The position numbers and the translations under genes were made by a program. Below, in pieces: positions 1-10,709 of a stretch of 64,000 nucleotides of DNA. Source of the DNA: Gracilariopsis chorda (Eukaryota > Rhodophyta > Florideophyceae > Gracilariales > Gracilariaceae); assembly GCA_003194525.1 (NCBI GenBank), contig NBIV01000192.1:105324-169323 (forward strand), in the 5' to 3' direction. Positions within the stretch are counted from its first letter, which is position 1; every line of letters starts with the position of its first letter. The notes below the pieces were generated by a model that saw nothing but the letters and a program-made list of their open reading frames with translations, was not told the origin of the DNA and did not search any database.

Positions 1-1511
1 CCGATCGGTGATTACCAAGACGTATTGGTGACCCTTGGCGAACTTCGTAAATGGGCCGAGAATGTCCATCGCGACGAATTCCAGTGGACCCGCAGCTGGG
101 AAAAGCTTCAAGAACTTATGATGTCGCTCGCGACTCCCTCGAGTGGAGACGCATGTGCGACAATCCCGTACGGTTTGGAAAACGTCGTTGGCCATCCCGG
201 GCCAATAGTAGTGCCGCCGGAGGGTGTTATGCATCTTTGTAGCACCCGGATGACTGGCGTACCTGGGGTAATGGGACAAGTACAGGAGTCTCGCTTGCAG
301 AGTCTCCGGTACGTACCATTGGAGGGCCCTATCGAGCGGTGCCTTCCTTACCAATATCCCGTTTCGGTTCAAGTCAAAGAGACTTTTCCCGTCTCCTACT
401 TTCTCCCGTGCGGACAGGCAGAGGGGGTCCTTCGCCTGCTCCTGCAGGAACTCTTCTACAGATATCAAACTGACATCCTCCATTTCGGTGTTCACCTCGA
501 GCACCGTAGGTAGCCCCAGTCCAACTAGTTCTTCCCACGGCCAATCAACCATGACGGTCTCTTCTATACCGTCATAACAAACCGTGGTCACTGTTGGCGT
601 TTCTTCCGCTTTGGGCTCGCTTCCGAGTAAAAGACACGGGACCTCGTCCTCCAGTGCTTCTGTATCCTCACCGTCCGTACGGATCCTGGAAAGGGCGTCG
701 GCTGCTTGGTGTTTTACTCCCGGGCGGTGTACGACGTCGAAGTCGTACTCCATGAGGCGGAGTCTCCACCTCGCTAACCGTCCGGACGCATCGGCTAAAT
801 TGAGGATCCACCTCAATGAGTGATGGTCCGTTCGGAGAGTGAAACGCGTGCCTTCCAGGTACGGTCGCAGATGCAAGATGGCCCAGACTACGGCAAAGCA
901 TTCCCGTTCGGTTGTTGAGTACTTCCGTTCGGTTTTGCTTAATGACCGACTCCAGTAACCGATCGGTCGCAGATCACCTTCAGGTTGCTCCTGGAGGAGA
1001 CAGCATCCGACCTGGGTGTTACAAGCGTCTGTGTCCAGGACGTACTTGTATCCGTTTTGGGGGAGGGCCAGGATTGGCGGGCGTATGAGGCGTTGGCGCA
1101 GATTGTCAAACACCTCATATTCCGCATCGGTCAGTGTCTCAAACTCGAAGGGCTGGTCTTTCTCCAGTTTCCGGTTGAGCGGGCTGGCCATGCGGGCAAA
1201 TCCCTCTACAAAGCGACGGAACACGTTGCATAGGCCAAGGAACGAGCGGAGTTCCGTCTGGTTGGTAGGGGGTTTCGCCTGCCGCAAAGCGTCGCAAGCT
1301 TTGCCAGACACTTGTAGCCTGCTTGGACGGATCACATGGCCGAGATAGTCGACCACTGATGGAAGAAGAAGCACTTTTCCAGGCGTAGAGTGGTGCCGGC
1401 CGAACGAAGGAGTTCCAGTACGGTCTGTACATGCCCAAAATGCTCTTGGACCGATCGTTAGTATATTATGACATCGTCTAGATATACTAGCGCGAATTGC
1501 CACTTGACCCG
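1..1511 (-). pseudogene. pol: E1 pol: end of RT, RNase H and integrase N-terminus
   Basis: Continues the RT of the upstream frame after a stop at 1512. In changing frames the minus strand reads VYLDD (RT catalytic box, intact), then a stop just after VIIY, then TELRSFLGLCN (RT/RNase H connection), VLDTDA and the RNase H segments YWSRSLSKTERKYS and RTDHHSLRW, then DALSRI, then an integrase zinc-finger region with YLSHYPRYASHPG and YYWPGM, and finally the integrase core start EFVAMDILGP. Several frameshifts and stops break it. The catalytic core of the integrase lies mostly outside the window. Confidence 0.85.
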
Positions 1512-3077
1512 TTAGAGGATGATTTCCAGCGCCCTCTGGAACGTAGCAGGTGCGTTTTTGAGACCGAAAGGCATTCGAACATAACGGAACAATCCCATGT
1601 GGGAGGTGAATGTCGTTTTATCCCGATCGGACTCATCTACCTCGCACTGCCAATAACCGCTATTGGCATCTAGCGTGGTAAACACCACTGCATCGCCCAG
1701 TGAGTCAATGCACTCATCCATTCTGGGTATCGGATAAGTATCCCGTGCGGTCATTGCGTTGAGGCGACGGCAGTCTACGCAAAAGCGTAGAGTGCCGTCC
1801 TTCTTTGGTGCAAATACGACGGGACTGGCCCATTCTGCGGACGACGGTTCTATCACACCCGCACGGAGTTGCTTCGTGACCTCTTCCCTTTCCAGGTCAC
1901 GTCTCTTCTGTCCCGCTCGGTAAGGCATCTGGAAGATTGGCTTAGAGTCATCTTCCAGATGGATGCGGTGTTTGGCAATTGAGATTGCTCCCAAGTGTCC
2001 ATCCCACATATCCGAGAATGGTTGCAGAAAGTCTGTGATTCGTTCCCGTTCGGACTCATACTCATCGCCGATGCGGACTTTCTGCTTCCATCCGTCCTGG
2101 TCCACCACTTCGGTCTGTAGTTCCTGTCCGTTCTGGTTGTCGTTTTGGGGTGTTGGGGCCCCCTCCTTAGATTCGTCGTCTCTGACGAATGGAGACGGTG
2201 AAATTAGGGCAACCGGTGCGGGCATGGCAAGACCGACTATGGTGTTCTTGGCCAGATGTATCGGGCTGTTCCCAAAGTTGGAAACTAGGACCCGGAAAGA
2301 CCGTTTCGGGATAAGTTCCATGACGCAGTTGGCCATGAGCATGAGGCGCTTCTTTACCGTCTTCGGGTTCAGTTGGAGGAACGAAAGTCCTCCAACGTCA
2401 GCGGTAACCTGCACCTCCGCTTGGGTCATTGGCGGTATATTAACCGCCCGGGCGACACGAATCTTATTCGATGTCGAGTTGTCCGTCGTGGGAAACGATT
2501 CCTGTACGGTCATACTTTGGGCGCGCATAGACGCGCTCAGGAGTGCGACCGGTCGGAAGTGGTGAAAAGCAACCTGTTTCCGTTGTGGATAGATAGCCGT
2601 CACGTGCTTGTCGATAAAAGTAGTACCAAGCAAGCACGGGGTGGCCAGGTTTGTTGAGACCAAGAAGTGGTCCCACACACCGAGGTTACCGATTCGGATA
2701 AAAAGGCGGATGACACTTAAAGTCCGCATACGGTTACGGGACGCATCCGTAATGTTCGGGTGGTCTCGAGTAAGCAGTTTCGATTGCCATCCGGGCGGAA
2801 GCGAATTCACATGGACCAAGTTGGGCCCGGCGCCAGTGTCAAGGACACCAGTGACGGGTATCTGGACTTGGGAATCCAGACCGACCGAGAAACGGACTTT
2901 GTAATGCGCTCGATTAAAGAGCATTACCGGGTCGGTTTGCATGTTCCCAGGGTTGAGATCTTCCTCCGTATGGGTTGCTTCCGTGGGATCGTGCGGTTCC
3001 GAATCGGGTTCTTCATAAGACCGCACGGTTTCCGTGGTGATGCTTTGTTGCCTCGGGGGTAGCTCGCCTCTATGCAC
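1512..3077 (-). pseudogene. pol: E1 pol: aspartic protease and reverse transcriptase
   Basis: Open for 521 codons. Protease motif VLDTGAG near residue 80, preceded by IPVTG. RT fingers and palm follow: a region with SPVVFAPKKDG, the segment FCVDCRRLNAMTARDTYPIP, DECIDSLGDA, TTLDANSGYWQ, then MPFGLKNAPATFQRAL near the end. The frame ends in a stop just before the VKWQ-YLDD segment, so the product lacks the RT catalytic box. The apparent start at 3077 is a GTG in a gag-pol overlap; gag ends at 3070 in another frame, so pol would need a frameshift to be expressed from the gag start. Part of a dead element. Confidence 0.88.
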
Positions 3078-4041
3078 CCTCCGGGTAGTTTTCCGGAGCG
3101 GGTGGTGAATCGGCGTCCACCAGGAGGACCGGTGGGTTTGTCTGTTCCGAGCGGTGAGGGGGGTCCGTTTGGGCTTGCGGAAAGCCCTGGTGAGGCCCTT
3201 GGTATCTCCGTCCGGGTCCGTTGTTGGGTGCAGTGCCGTGCGAGTTTCGAGGGAAATTATAGAACCCCTCCTCCTTACGGCGGTTGAAGTTCACTTCCCG
3301 TGCGGCCAGTAAAGCCGCACGAACGTCCGGCGGTAGCATCCGGCAACATTCCGGATCCCGGAACAGACAGATCCGGCACGACTTGTTCATTAACCGTGCG
3401 GATGTGGGGGCTGCTCCCCGTGGAGGAGCGGTGAACTGAACCGCTCGGGACGAGTTCGACGTGGTGGTGGTGGGTGTCGTCGGAGGGGATGGTAAGTTGT
3501 TGCCATTCCCAACGGCGAACACTTGTCCATCACCAAGTGCGGACTCGTATTCGTCCAAGTCGGTATCCAAACTCATCACCTTTGAGCGTATGCTCTTCCG
3601 ATGAGTTGGCAGAGAATCCGTGCGGGTCGCCTGCCGTCTGGCGGCACGGTGCGTGTCGCCATACGATTCCGCATATCGGGCGAGGGCATTCAGGCCGATG
3701 TGCGGGTGACTTGTCAGATGATGTCTGACCTTGGACCGTATAGCGGGCAGCAAGTTCTCCACAAAGACGGACTTCAAACGTCTGTCCGAGAACACGTTTC
3801 CGCCACGGAGGGCTTTGTCCCAGAGCTTCTGAGCGAATTCCGTTTCGGGCATGCCCGACGACTGGCGGTAGTTTGTCACATCCGCGTATGCGTCTGCGAT
3901 AACCTCGTCGGTCGCATATGTGGTCAACGGGAAGTTGACCACTTCCGAGTATGTTCGTAAGGTTTCCCGGCTTCGAACGTCCACAGCGTTCGTCTCTCCC
4001 GTGATGCGGGAGTGTACCAGCGAGTGGGCCGATCCAGTCAA
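3070..4041 (-). pseudogene. gag: E1 gag, C-terminal half
   Basis: Gives a 323-residue product: helical capsid-type region with TYATDEVIADAYADV, QKLWDKALRGGNVFSDRR and LLPAIRSKVRHHL, followed by a Ser/Thr/Pro linker and a Cys-rich site CRICLFRDPECC in place of a classical CCHC zinc knuckle. The same blocks recur in the gag relics of elements C and G, so these three are relatives. It is out of frame with the N-terminal half because of a 14-bp tandem duplication at 4084-4111. The gag stop overlaps the start of the pol frame by a few bases. Confidence 0.82.
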
Positions 4042-5312
4042 ATAGAACTGGAAGCACCAGAGAGCTGCGCCCTCTGTGATCCCGTTGTGGTCACATGGTT
4101 GTGGTCACATGCGGTCTTGAACCGCTGTAAGAAGCCCAGTACGGCGATGGGGTCCGATCCGGATAACGGGTTACGCTTAAGCTGGATGTCCAGCTTCTTG
4201 TGGTAGCGGCCAATATATTTGGCCACTTTAGAGTCGTACCGAGCGGAATTCTTCAATAGGCGGTAAAACCTGTAATCTACCGCCTTTTTGAACAGGTCAT
4301 TCAACGGCCTGAGTCGCTTGAGCGACCTCTTGCCCGAACGGTATCGCGAATCATGCGAGTCCTCACTCGCCTCTGAGTCCGACTGGTTGAACTCTTCTTC
4401 TGACTCTGTAAAGTCCGAGCGGTCTGTGTCTGAGTCCGAACGGTCTCTACGTTTCCCACGGCAGGACCTTTTCTTCCTGCCGCGTTTCTTGTGGCCCGAG
4501 TTGGGAGACTTCCCCCGACGGTCGCACTTGTCGTGAACTGAGCTCCCATCCTCGGAGCTACTGTCGTCGGGATCTGCACTCGGTCCTGGTTGACTGGGGA
4601 TGGCCGGCAGGTATACCATTCGGGGAGCATCTCGATCGATCCCGTCCGGTATTCCTGTACCGGTCTGTGGGTCTGGTGCGAAGCCCGTACGGTTTGAAAC
4701 GTACTTTGGGAGTGCCTGGGGATCTTGTGGGTCCCCGGGCAGCGGCGGTTGTGCCCGACCAGGTGGAACGCCCACGAGGTTGACGCTTGGCTTCAAGCGT
4801 GTCACAACCTCCCTGGTAACCGTGCGGACGATATCAGACTCCTGCTGCTCCATAATCTGAGGTATCCGATCAGCCAGATATTCTTCGACCGCCACGGGTA
4901 CGCGAATCTCGAGTTCCGTGGGGACGAATACAGAAATGTGTGTCCGTATACGGTCCCACAAGTCATCGGATCCATCATTTCCGATCGGTCTTGATTGCGA
5001 AGCAACGCCCGTGCCTGGTGGTTGGGCTGGTGCCTGAGGTGCTGGCTGTCCGTGCGGTACCGAGGAAGCTGACGCGCCTCGGCTGGCGCGCAGCAAGGCC
5101 TTGGGGTTTTCCGTGGCGGGTTGTAGGAGTGCTGACGCACTCCGGGTGCTCCGGTTTGTAACCGAGGCGGTGTCTGAAGCCGCTGCCGATGCGGGTTGAG
5201 ACTTCGTAGCGGGCTTGGCTGGTTTGTGGCCCTCAGAGCCCTTCTGACTGGGAGGCTTCCGTAGCCTGGATTCCATTTCGGTCCGTATTGGTTTTCTAGG
5301 TCGGGAGACCAA
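4038..5312 (-). pseudogene. gag: E1 gag, N-terminal half
   Basis: About 425 residues, low complexity at first (Pro/Ala/Ser rich), then a predicted helical stretch ending in VTREVVTRLKPSV, an Asp/Ser-rich plus Arg/Lys-rich tract (DRRGKSPNSGHKKRGRKKR), then LRPLNDLFKKAVDYRFYRL and the conserved gag signature SGSDPIAVLGFLQRFKTACDHN. Just after that signature the frame is thrown by a 14-bp duplication and reads into nonsense. The ATG at 5312 is the first in frame; the LTR-like promoter lies about 350 bp further upstream. Confidence 0.8.
4084..4111. repeat. 14-bp tandem duplication breaking E1 gag
   Basis: The unit GTTGTGGTCACATG stands twice head to tail (4084-4097, 4098-4111). Reading gag through one copy keeps the conserved frame after CDHN; two copies add 14 bp and shift it. 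The duplication is therefore a simple explanation for the gag frameshift, most likely slippage or a short template switch. Confidence 0.85.
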
Positions 5313-5639
5313 TGTGGGGATGCGTAGTGCTTAAATGAAAGGTTCCAACCGGTCGGCCGAGGCTTCAGCGGTTGGTGGGTGTAGTTTCCTAGAAAGCCCG
5401 GACGGAGGATGGGCTCAAGGATCCGAAGCGGTCGGTCAGGAGACGTCGGCCGAGGGCGGTGGAACCGGTCGGACAACTGCGCCAGGCGTGGTCAGTGTGC
5501 ACGAGTTGGGTGTTGGCGGTCGTGTACCACTAGTGGTGACCGGTCGGACTAGCTGCGCTACCTAGTGCGCCGTCTGTATCGCGAACTAGAAGTAGGTGCT
5601 CGTAGACTTGGTCAAGGAACGTCTGGCTTTACTCGAAAA

Positions 5640-5700
5640 GGGGTAGTGACCGTAGTGGTACCTATATACTAGCCCAGGCCCTGGTGGCGCACCTCGAGGA
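5640..5700 (-). promoter_or_regulatory. TATA-box region of the E1 LTR
   Basis: On the minus strand CTATATAG-like sequence (complement of 5661-5668) sits about 350 bp before the gag ATG, in the place an LTR promoter occupies. Nearby is an inverted pair of CACCTCGAGG-type segments (around 5690-5720). The second LTR is outside the window, so the LTR limits are inferred only. Confidence 0.4.
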
Positions 5701-5800
5701 CACTGTAATGGGCCTCGAGGTGCAGGCCCGTCGGCCGCACATGGGTCACTAATACTACCCTAGCTAGAAATACTAAAAATTAGTGTACCGCACGGAAAAT

Positions 5801-6789
5801 CTCGGTACGCATTCCGACCATGTGCACAAGCACGCACGTGTACAACCTGTCCGATTCCCGGTCCTTCATCCGCTCGGCCGTTCGCCCGCCACGTGTGCAC
5901 TAGGCGCTCCGCACGCTGCGCTCGCACATAACTCGCCCGCTCGGTTACCCGCATTCCCCACCTTACCCGCACGTCCGCTATTCCAAAAAAGCGATCGCAT
6001 CCGGCGCCAGAGAAAGCGTACAATTTGACGTCTCCTCCATGCAACTAGGTTTGAGGACTGCAACCTACGCTTCAACAGCCTTACACAACTCAAAGAACAC
6101 CTTCACGGTATTAAACACAAGAACAAAGTGTTGTCGATAACGTCACCGCCTGGCTGTTATAGTTGTCTTATACCGTCGTTCGACAATTGGAAGCATTACG
6201 ACGATCACTGGAAGGGTAACGAGAATCGATTGGCTAAGAAAAAAGAACAAAAAAGTCAACAGAGATACGTCAACGGCCGTTTTTAGGCGGTAAACACAAC
6301 TTTGTGAAAAAAATAAGAATTGGCCGTTCTACCCTTTAAGCTACCGTTTGTGGCTGTGTTCGAGCTCTCGCTGCGCCAAGACTACCAAGCTTTGTGAAGG
6401 GAGAAGTAGCCTTACAGGTCTTACTATTTTCCTAGTCTCTTGACCCCTGGTAACATCGATTGAAGGAACTCTACTTCAGCCATTCCGATACGCGTCCACG
6501 TTCTTACAGCGAAGGGATTCGAACCGAAGACCTCAAAGTTCCAATTTAGGGCCTGGAAACACTTGATCACATCGTAATTTTTTACTCTGGCATGGTTCCG
6601 AAAAATCTGCGTTATAATTACCAACATCCAAGTTTCTGGCCCAATAATTCGACTCATATGGCATAGATTTCCTCTTTCCTTTGATTCAGAGCAATGTAGG
6701 GCACTCTACGCAATACTGCGCCCTCTCCACAGTCCCACGCCAATCAGATCATCCAAAATCTCGGATGTGCGCTGGAATATAGACGTGGG
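5801..6789. other. No recognisable gene
   Basis: Base composition falls abruptly to AT-rich after about 6050. I see no conserved protein segment on either strand. A tRNA-like B-box motif lies near 6520 (separate entry). The stretch may include the outer part of the E1 LTR at its left and the leader of element F at its right, but no repeat end could be placed. Confidence 0.4.
6440..6600 (-). other. tRNA-like / SINE-like remnant with a pol III B box
   Basis: The complement of 6514-6525 reads GGTTCGAATCCC, matching the B-box/T-loop consensus GGTTCGANTCC. Upstream on the same strand, at roughly tRNA spacing, are an A-box-like GATCAAGTG and a segment resembling an anticodon arm. The acceptor and T stems do not pair well, so it is not a functional tRNA gene; a tRNA-derived SINE head or tRNA pseudogene is the best guess. 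Confidence 0.3.
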
Positions 6790-6884
6790 AGAATGGAAAG
6801 ACTCGAATGAGAAGCCGAAGAGAAGATCACATCGCTGGAGTATGCTCTTAACCTCCTTCTTAACTCTACAGGCAAATCATAGTC

Positions 6885-7346
6885 TGCTCCAAAGATAAAT
6901 AAGTCTCCTGTGTTTACTGGATAGCAGAATATTGATAGTTGAATCACCAACGTCCGAAACTATCTTGAAGGAACTTCAAACGAGAAGGCGCATGCTATGA
7001 CACTCAGCTATATTGGTGGAGCTGCTCACGAGTGGTATCTCTCCCAAGTGAAGAATGGAACACACTCTAATACACTCGACGAGGTCTTTGATGGTCTGGA
7101 GACTCGCTTCAGAATAATGAACAAAGAAAAACTTGCTCGAGACAAACTGAGCAAGTGGAAACAGACGAGAGACGTCCAGCAGTGCAATGAAGACTTCTTG
7201 AAGATCATACTAGATATTTCTAATATCAGTATGGCAGAAGAGGTGTACCGATAAACAAGAGGTCTGAACGGCTTCATTTGGAAAGAACTTTGTACCAAAG
7301 AATACAAATCTGTTACGGACGCCATGAAGGATGCGGAAAGAGTTTA
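6885..7346 (+). pseudogene. gag: Element F gag fragment
   Basis: Reads KINKSPVFTG, then ITNVRNYLEGTSNEKAHAM, LSYIGGAAHEWY and LDEVFDGLETRF, the usual retrotransposon gag capsid pattern (target glycine-rich start, helix, conserved GAA-W, then a helix before the next frame). It is broken by stops near 6905 and at 7252, and continues after the latter as GLNGFIWKEL. No zinc knuckle could be read with confidence downstream. Confidence 0.7.
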
Positions 7347-7706
7347 ATGAATGAATAGAAGATGGGGCTCCAGTAGCTTCAGCAGATCGACAGGCACTCA
7401 CCGGTAGAATAACGGACCCGTACCGATGGGAATTAAAAAAATTGAAGTTAGAGAAGCTTACCCACGAAACAAAAGAACACTGCCGCAAGCACGGACTTCA
7501 TTTCCGTTCCAGAGAACCAGGGCAAAGGCAAATGATTCCCGTTGCCCAAACATCTCCCAGAGGAGCTGACCGTCATGTCGTCATTTCCAATCGAAGCCAC
7601 TGCACCCATAGAAGCAACCAGGATCTCCACGACAAAAATTAAGGTCAGAGAACGCATGGAGCACCCGAATGCGATTACCTGATTAGATCACAAGAAATAT
7701 TGAATT

Positions 7707-8267
7707 TTGACGTCAAATCTCGCGTCACCTTTTGAATCCCCAGCCTCAGGAGTGTTTCTTGCACAGGTATGCGTAATCGGAAAAAGATGTAAAGCTTTGT
7801 TTGATAGCGGATCACAAATCATCTACTTTTCTAAATCTTTCGTTAAACGCGTGGGAATTCTAGCAGTCAAGATAAACTACCGAGAAGAAATGGCGAATGG
7901 ATCAACCACCGTCCTAGAAGAGACTGACAAAGAAGATATCACATTAGAAATGGGACAACTCAAAGAGGAAAGACGGTTTGCCATATGCCCACTGTACGGA
8001 TATGACATAATCCTCGGAAAGAACTGGCTTCACCAGTACAACCCTTACGTAAACCATGGAACAAACGTCATATCATTTCTCTTCGAAAATGAACAAGTTG
8101 TCATTCACGCTACATGGAAAATAAACAATAATATGAGAACAATAAACGCTATCAATGAATGTATCCAGAAGAAGTTACCAGTATTTGCCTTTCTTGTACG
8201 ACCACGAAATGAACCAGAAGAAAGAAAAGTACAAGACCCCAACCTGAAGTCGTTGTTAAGTGATTAA
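7707..8267 (+). pseudogene. pol: Element F aspartic protease
   Basis: A 186-codon open stretch. The protease site reads ALFDSGSQIIYFS around residue 33, matching the retroviral-type D-S-G pattern, with the second conserved segment DIILGKNWLHQYNP about 85 residues later, which is the normal protease spacing. The remainder is the linker to RT. The frame ends in TAA and the RT resumes about 100 bp on. Confidence 0.78.
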
Positions 8268-8289
8268 AAAGATGTGTAACCCGATAAAC

Positions 8290-9000
8290 TCCCAAAAGGA
8301 CTACCCCCGGAACGAGAAAAAGACTTTAACATCAACCTACTGCCCGATTTTACACCACTAAAGAAAGGATTACAACAAATGTCCAAAAAAAAAGTTACAG
8401 AACTGCGTAAGCAACTCTACGAACTACTTCAACAGGGTTTCATCCATCCGAGCTCAAGTCCTTGGGGTGCACCCGTACTATTTGTCGCGAAGAAAAATGG
8501 GTCATTAAGGCTATGTGTAGACTACCGAGGCTTGAACAAACTGACGGTGAAGAACAGCTATACTTCAGCCAGGATTGATGAAATATTCGATCAGTGAAGT
8601 AGAGCTAGAATATTCTCGAAAATACATCTACGTTCATATTATCATCCAATAAGGCTTCCCGAACAGTCGATCCCTAGAAGAGCCTTTCGTACAAGATATG
8701 GTCACTTTGAGTTCCTTTTACTTCCCTTCGATCTTACCAATGCGCCAGCTTCGTTCATGAGCCTGGTGAATAGCGTATTACGAGAGTACTTAGATACGTC
8801 CTTCCTAGTGTATCTAGATGACATTATTATTTATAGTACAAAGGAAGAGGAACAGCTCAAGCATCTCATATGAATACTTGGCAAACTGCGTGAGCACACG
8901 CTTTATGGGATGCTTTCAATATGCGAGTTCATGAAAAAAGAAAGTCACGTACCTAGGACACATTGTGAGTGCAGAACTTATGTCCGTCGAGAAGCAGAAA
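8290..9000 (+). pseudogene. pol: Element F reverse transcriptase
   Basis: Segments in order: [29 protein letters not shown] (fingers), [12 protein letters not shown], a stop at 8595, then FRTRYGHFEFLLLPFDLTNAPASF and FLVYLDDIIIYS. The catalytic box YLDD (8811-8822) is intact; the palm before it has lost the usual LxxGYHQ block, and stops follow at about 8872. Confidence 0.8.
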
Positions 9001-9017
9001 GCTGATCCAATCTTGAA

Positions 9018-9640
9018 TTGGAGCACACCGAAACCGAAACCGACGTCCAGGCATTTTTCGGGTTAGTAAACTACTACGGAGTATTTATTAAGAACAGTTC
9101 CACAATATCAAAACCTTTGACGAAACTATGCGGAAAATTCGAGTTTGAATGGAATCAAGAACAAATTGAGAGTTTTGAGTCTCTGACGAAAGCAATAATG
9201 AGAACCCTAGTACTCAGACACTCTGACCTAAAAGTACCCATTCTCGCTACTACCGACGCTTCTCAGTACGCCATTGGAGCTGTTCTGCAAAAGTTTGAAA
9301 ATAATGTTAAATGACCTGTAGCATTTTCATCAAGAACATTGAACGCAGCACAACAACGTTAAGTCGCCCATGAGAGAGAACTCTTGAGGTTCATAGACGC
9401 GCTAAGATTATGGAGAATGTTTCTTCATACCAAAAGTTCACAGTACGTACAGACCACTACCTTTTGAATTATCTTGAATTTCAACCGAACATATCTTAAA
9501 GACAGGTACGCTGGCTGGAAAAAATCTTGGAATTTCACTTTTCTTTCCAGCTGATCAAAGGAAAATCCAACGTTGTCGCAGATGCGCTTTCAAGATATCC
9601 AAAACATGCTGAAAATCCTCATGTGATGAACCGGTCATTA
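9018..9640 (+). pseudogene. pol: Element F RT connection and RNase H
   Basis: Begins with VQAFFGLVNYYGVFIKNSS (connection), then FEFEWNQEQIESFESLTKAI and ILATTDASQYAIGAVL, the RNase H core with its first catalytic Asp (TTDAS). After a stop at 9312 it goes on with PVAFSSRTL, a glutamate-bearing segment AHERELL, TVRTDHYLLNYLEF and VVADALSRY. Several single-base lesions interrupt it. Confidence 0.8.
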
Positions 9641-9739
9641 CTCCAGGTATCCCAGGTTGGTGAGGTATCCAAAGAAGATAGGCGCGCAATCATCAACGGA
9701 TAACAAAACGACAAAGACTTCAAAAACTTATACAAATGT

Positions 9740-10680
9740 CCACAAGGCCCATTTCACAAACGGAACGGATTATTGTACAAAGAAAGACAACTCTGCGTAC
9801 CAAAAGGCCAAGTACGACTGAACATACTATAACACCACCACGAGCAACCTGTGTCAGGACACCTAGCACTCAAAAAGACATACGAAAAGATTCGGAGGCT
9901 ATACCACTGGAAATCTTCACGCCAAACGATTAAAAAATACGTCGACTCATGCCTCAAATGTCAAGAAACGAAATCACAACCACAAAATTACATGGTCAGA
10001 TACCACCGTTACCTCCGCCGAAAAGAATGTGGGCACGAATTACAATGGACTTCATCACACCGCTTCCTAAAACGAAAAATATGAATAGTGCATTGTACGT
10101 AGTAGTACACTGCCTGTCCAAGTTCATCAGAATCTTTCCAACTACATCGGATGTTGCTGCCATTCATACTGCAAAACTATATTTTCAACACATATACAGA
10201 CATCATGGACTTTCCGAAGCTATTATCTCGGACAGGGACAAGGTTTTTATGAGCAACTTTTGGAAAGAACTATTCCGTCTCATTGGCACTAAGATAAGGC
10301 CGTCAACAGCATATAATCCACAAACATAATGTCAAAGTGAAGTAATGAAGCAGGCAACAGAAAAAATGATTAGAGCATACGTCAATCTCAAGCAATGCAA
10401 TTGGAATGAGCACCTCATACAGTTCAAAGTTGCATAAAATGCGTCAGCGAACTGAACTATTAAGTTCACGCCATTCTTCCTAACGTATGGTGACCACCCA
10501 AGGGTATTAGTGCTCGGTACTCTCATCTCAGAGAATGATGCAGCTCTCAAGTTCGTACAAAGCATGAAGCAAGTATTAAGAGAAGCAAAAACACAGATTG
10601 AAAGACAAATCGCTACTCCAAGTCATACACCGACACGAATCGATACCCTTGCACATCGAAGTTTGTGTAAAAAGTAATTC
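9740..10680 (+). pseudogene. pol: Element F integrase
   Basis: Zinc-binding region PVSGHLALKKTYEKI with CLKCQETKS (H..C-x2-C), then a frameshift into RMWARITMDFITPLPKT (first catalytic Asp), YVVVHCLSKFIRIFPT, AIISDRDKVFMSNFWKEL (second Asp) and STAYNPQT followed by a TAA where the QTDGQTE/catalytic Glu segment should stand; the next codons read CQSEV. Later parts decay gradually up to about 10.68 kb. Confidence 0.82.
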
Positions 10681-10709
10681 TGTCCTTCAACAATCTCAAT
10701 TTTGACCAC

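Larger units (their letters stand above)
1..5795. repeat. Dispersed palindrome CCGNNCGG in element E1
   Basis: I counted 31 copies of CCGNNCGG by eye, starting at 1, 166, 406, 675, 828, 904, 925, 959, 1623, 1743, 1913, 2046, 2549, 2791, 3021, 3147, 3394, 3441, 3618, 4239, 4334, 4415, 4436, 4685, 4820, 4981, 5050, 5349, 5465, 5550 and 5788. Chance expectation at this base composition is about one or two. The two central bases vary freely, copies occur in all three codon phases, and the last few lie in the non-coding LTR side. Confidence 0.85.
1..5800 (-). mobile_element. Ty3/gypsy retrotransposon E1 (partial, minus strand)
   Basis: Read on the minus strand the order is LTR-like DNA with a TATA box (about 5.8-5.6 kb), gag, protease, reverse transcriptase, RNase H and the start of integrase, which runs off the left window edge at a segment reading LVITDR. 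PR-RT-RH-IN order defines Ty3/gypsy. Only one end is present, so LTR length and target duplication cannot be measured. Gag and the RT-RNase H part are frameshifted, so this copy is inactive, but the PR-RT frame is open for 521 codons, so decay is modest. GC and CpG content are clearly higher than in the neighbouring 6-12 kb region. The whole element carries the CCGNNCGG palindrome described separately. Confidence 0.9.

Noticed and set aside
1963-2565. A 200-codon plus-strand open frame
   Set aside because: It lies exactly antisense to the E1 protease/RT region, which has conserved motifs; no motif in the plus frame.
5530-5545. 12-bp palindrome ACCACTAGTGGT as an E1 primer-binding site or terminal repeat
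   Set aside because: A TGG trinucleotide is present but no match to a tRNA 3' end could be confirmed, and LTR limits are unknown.
6500-6530. A functional tRNA gene
   Set aside because: Only the B box is perfect; acceptor and T stems do not pair.
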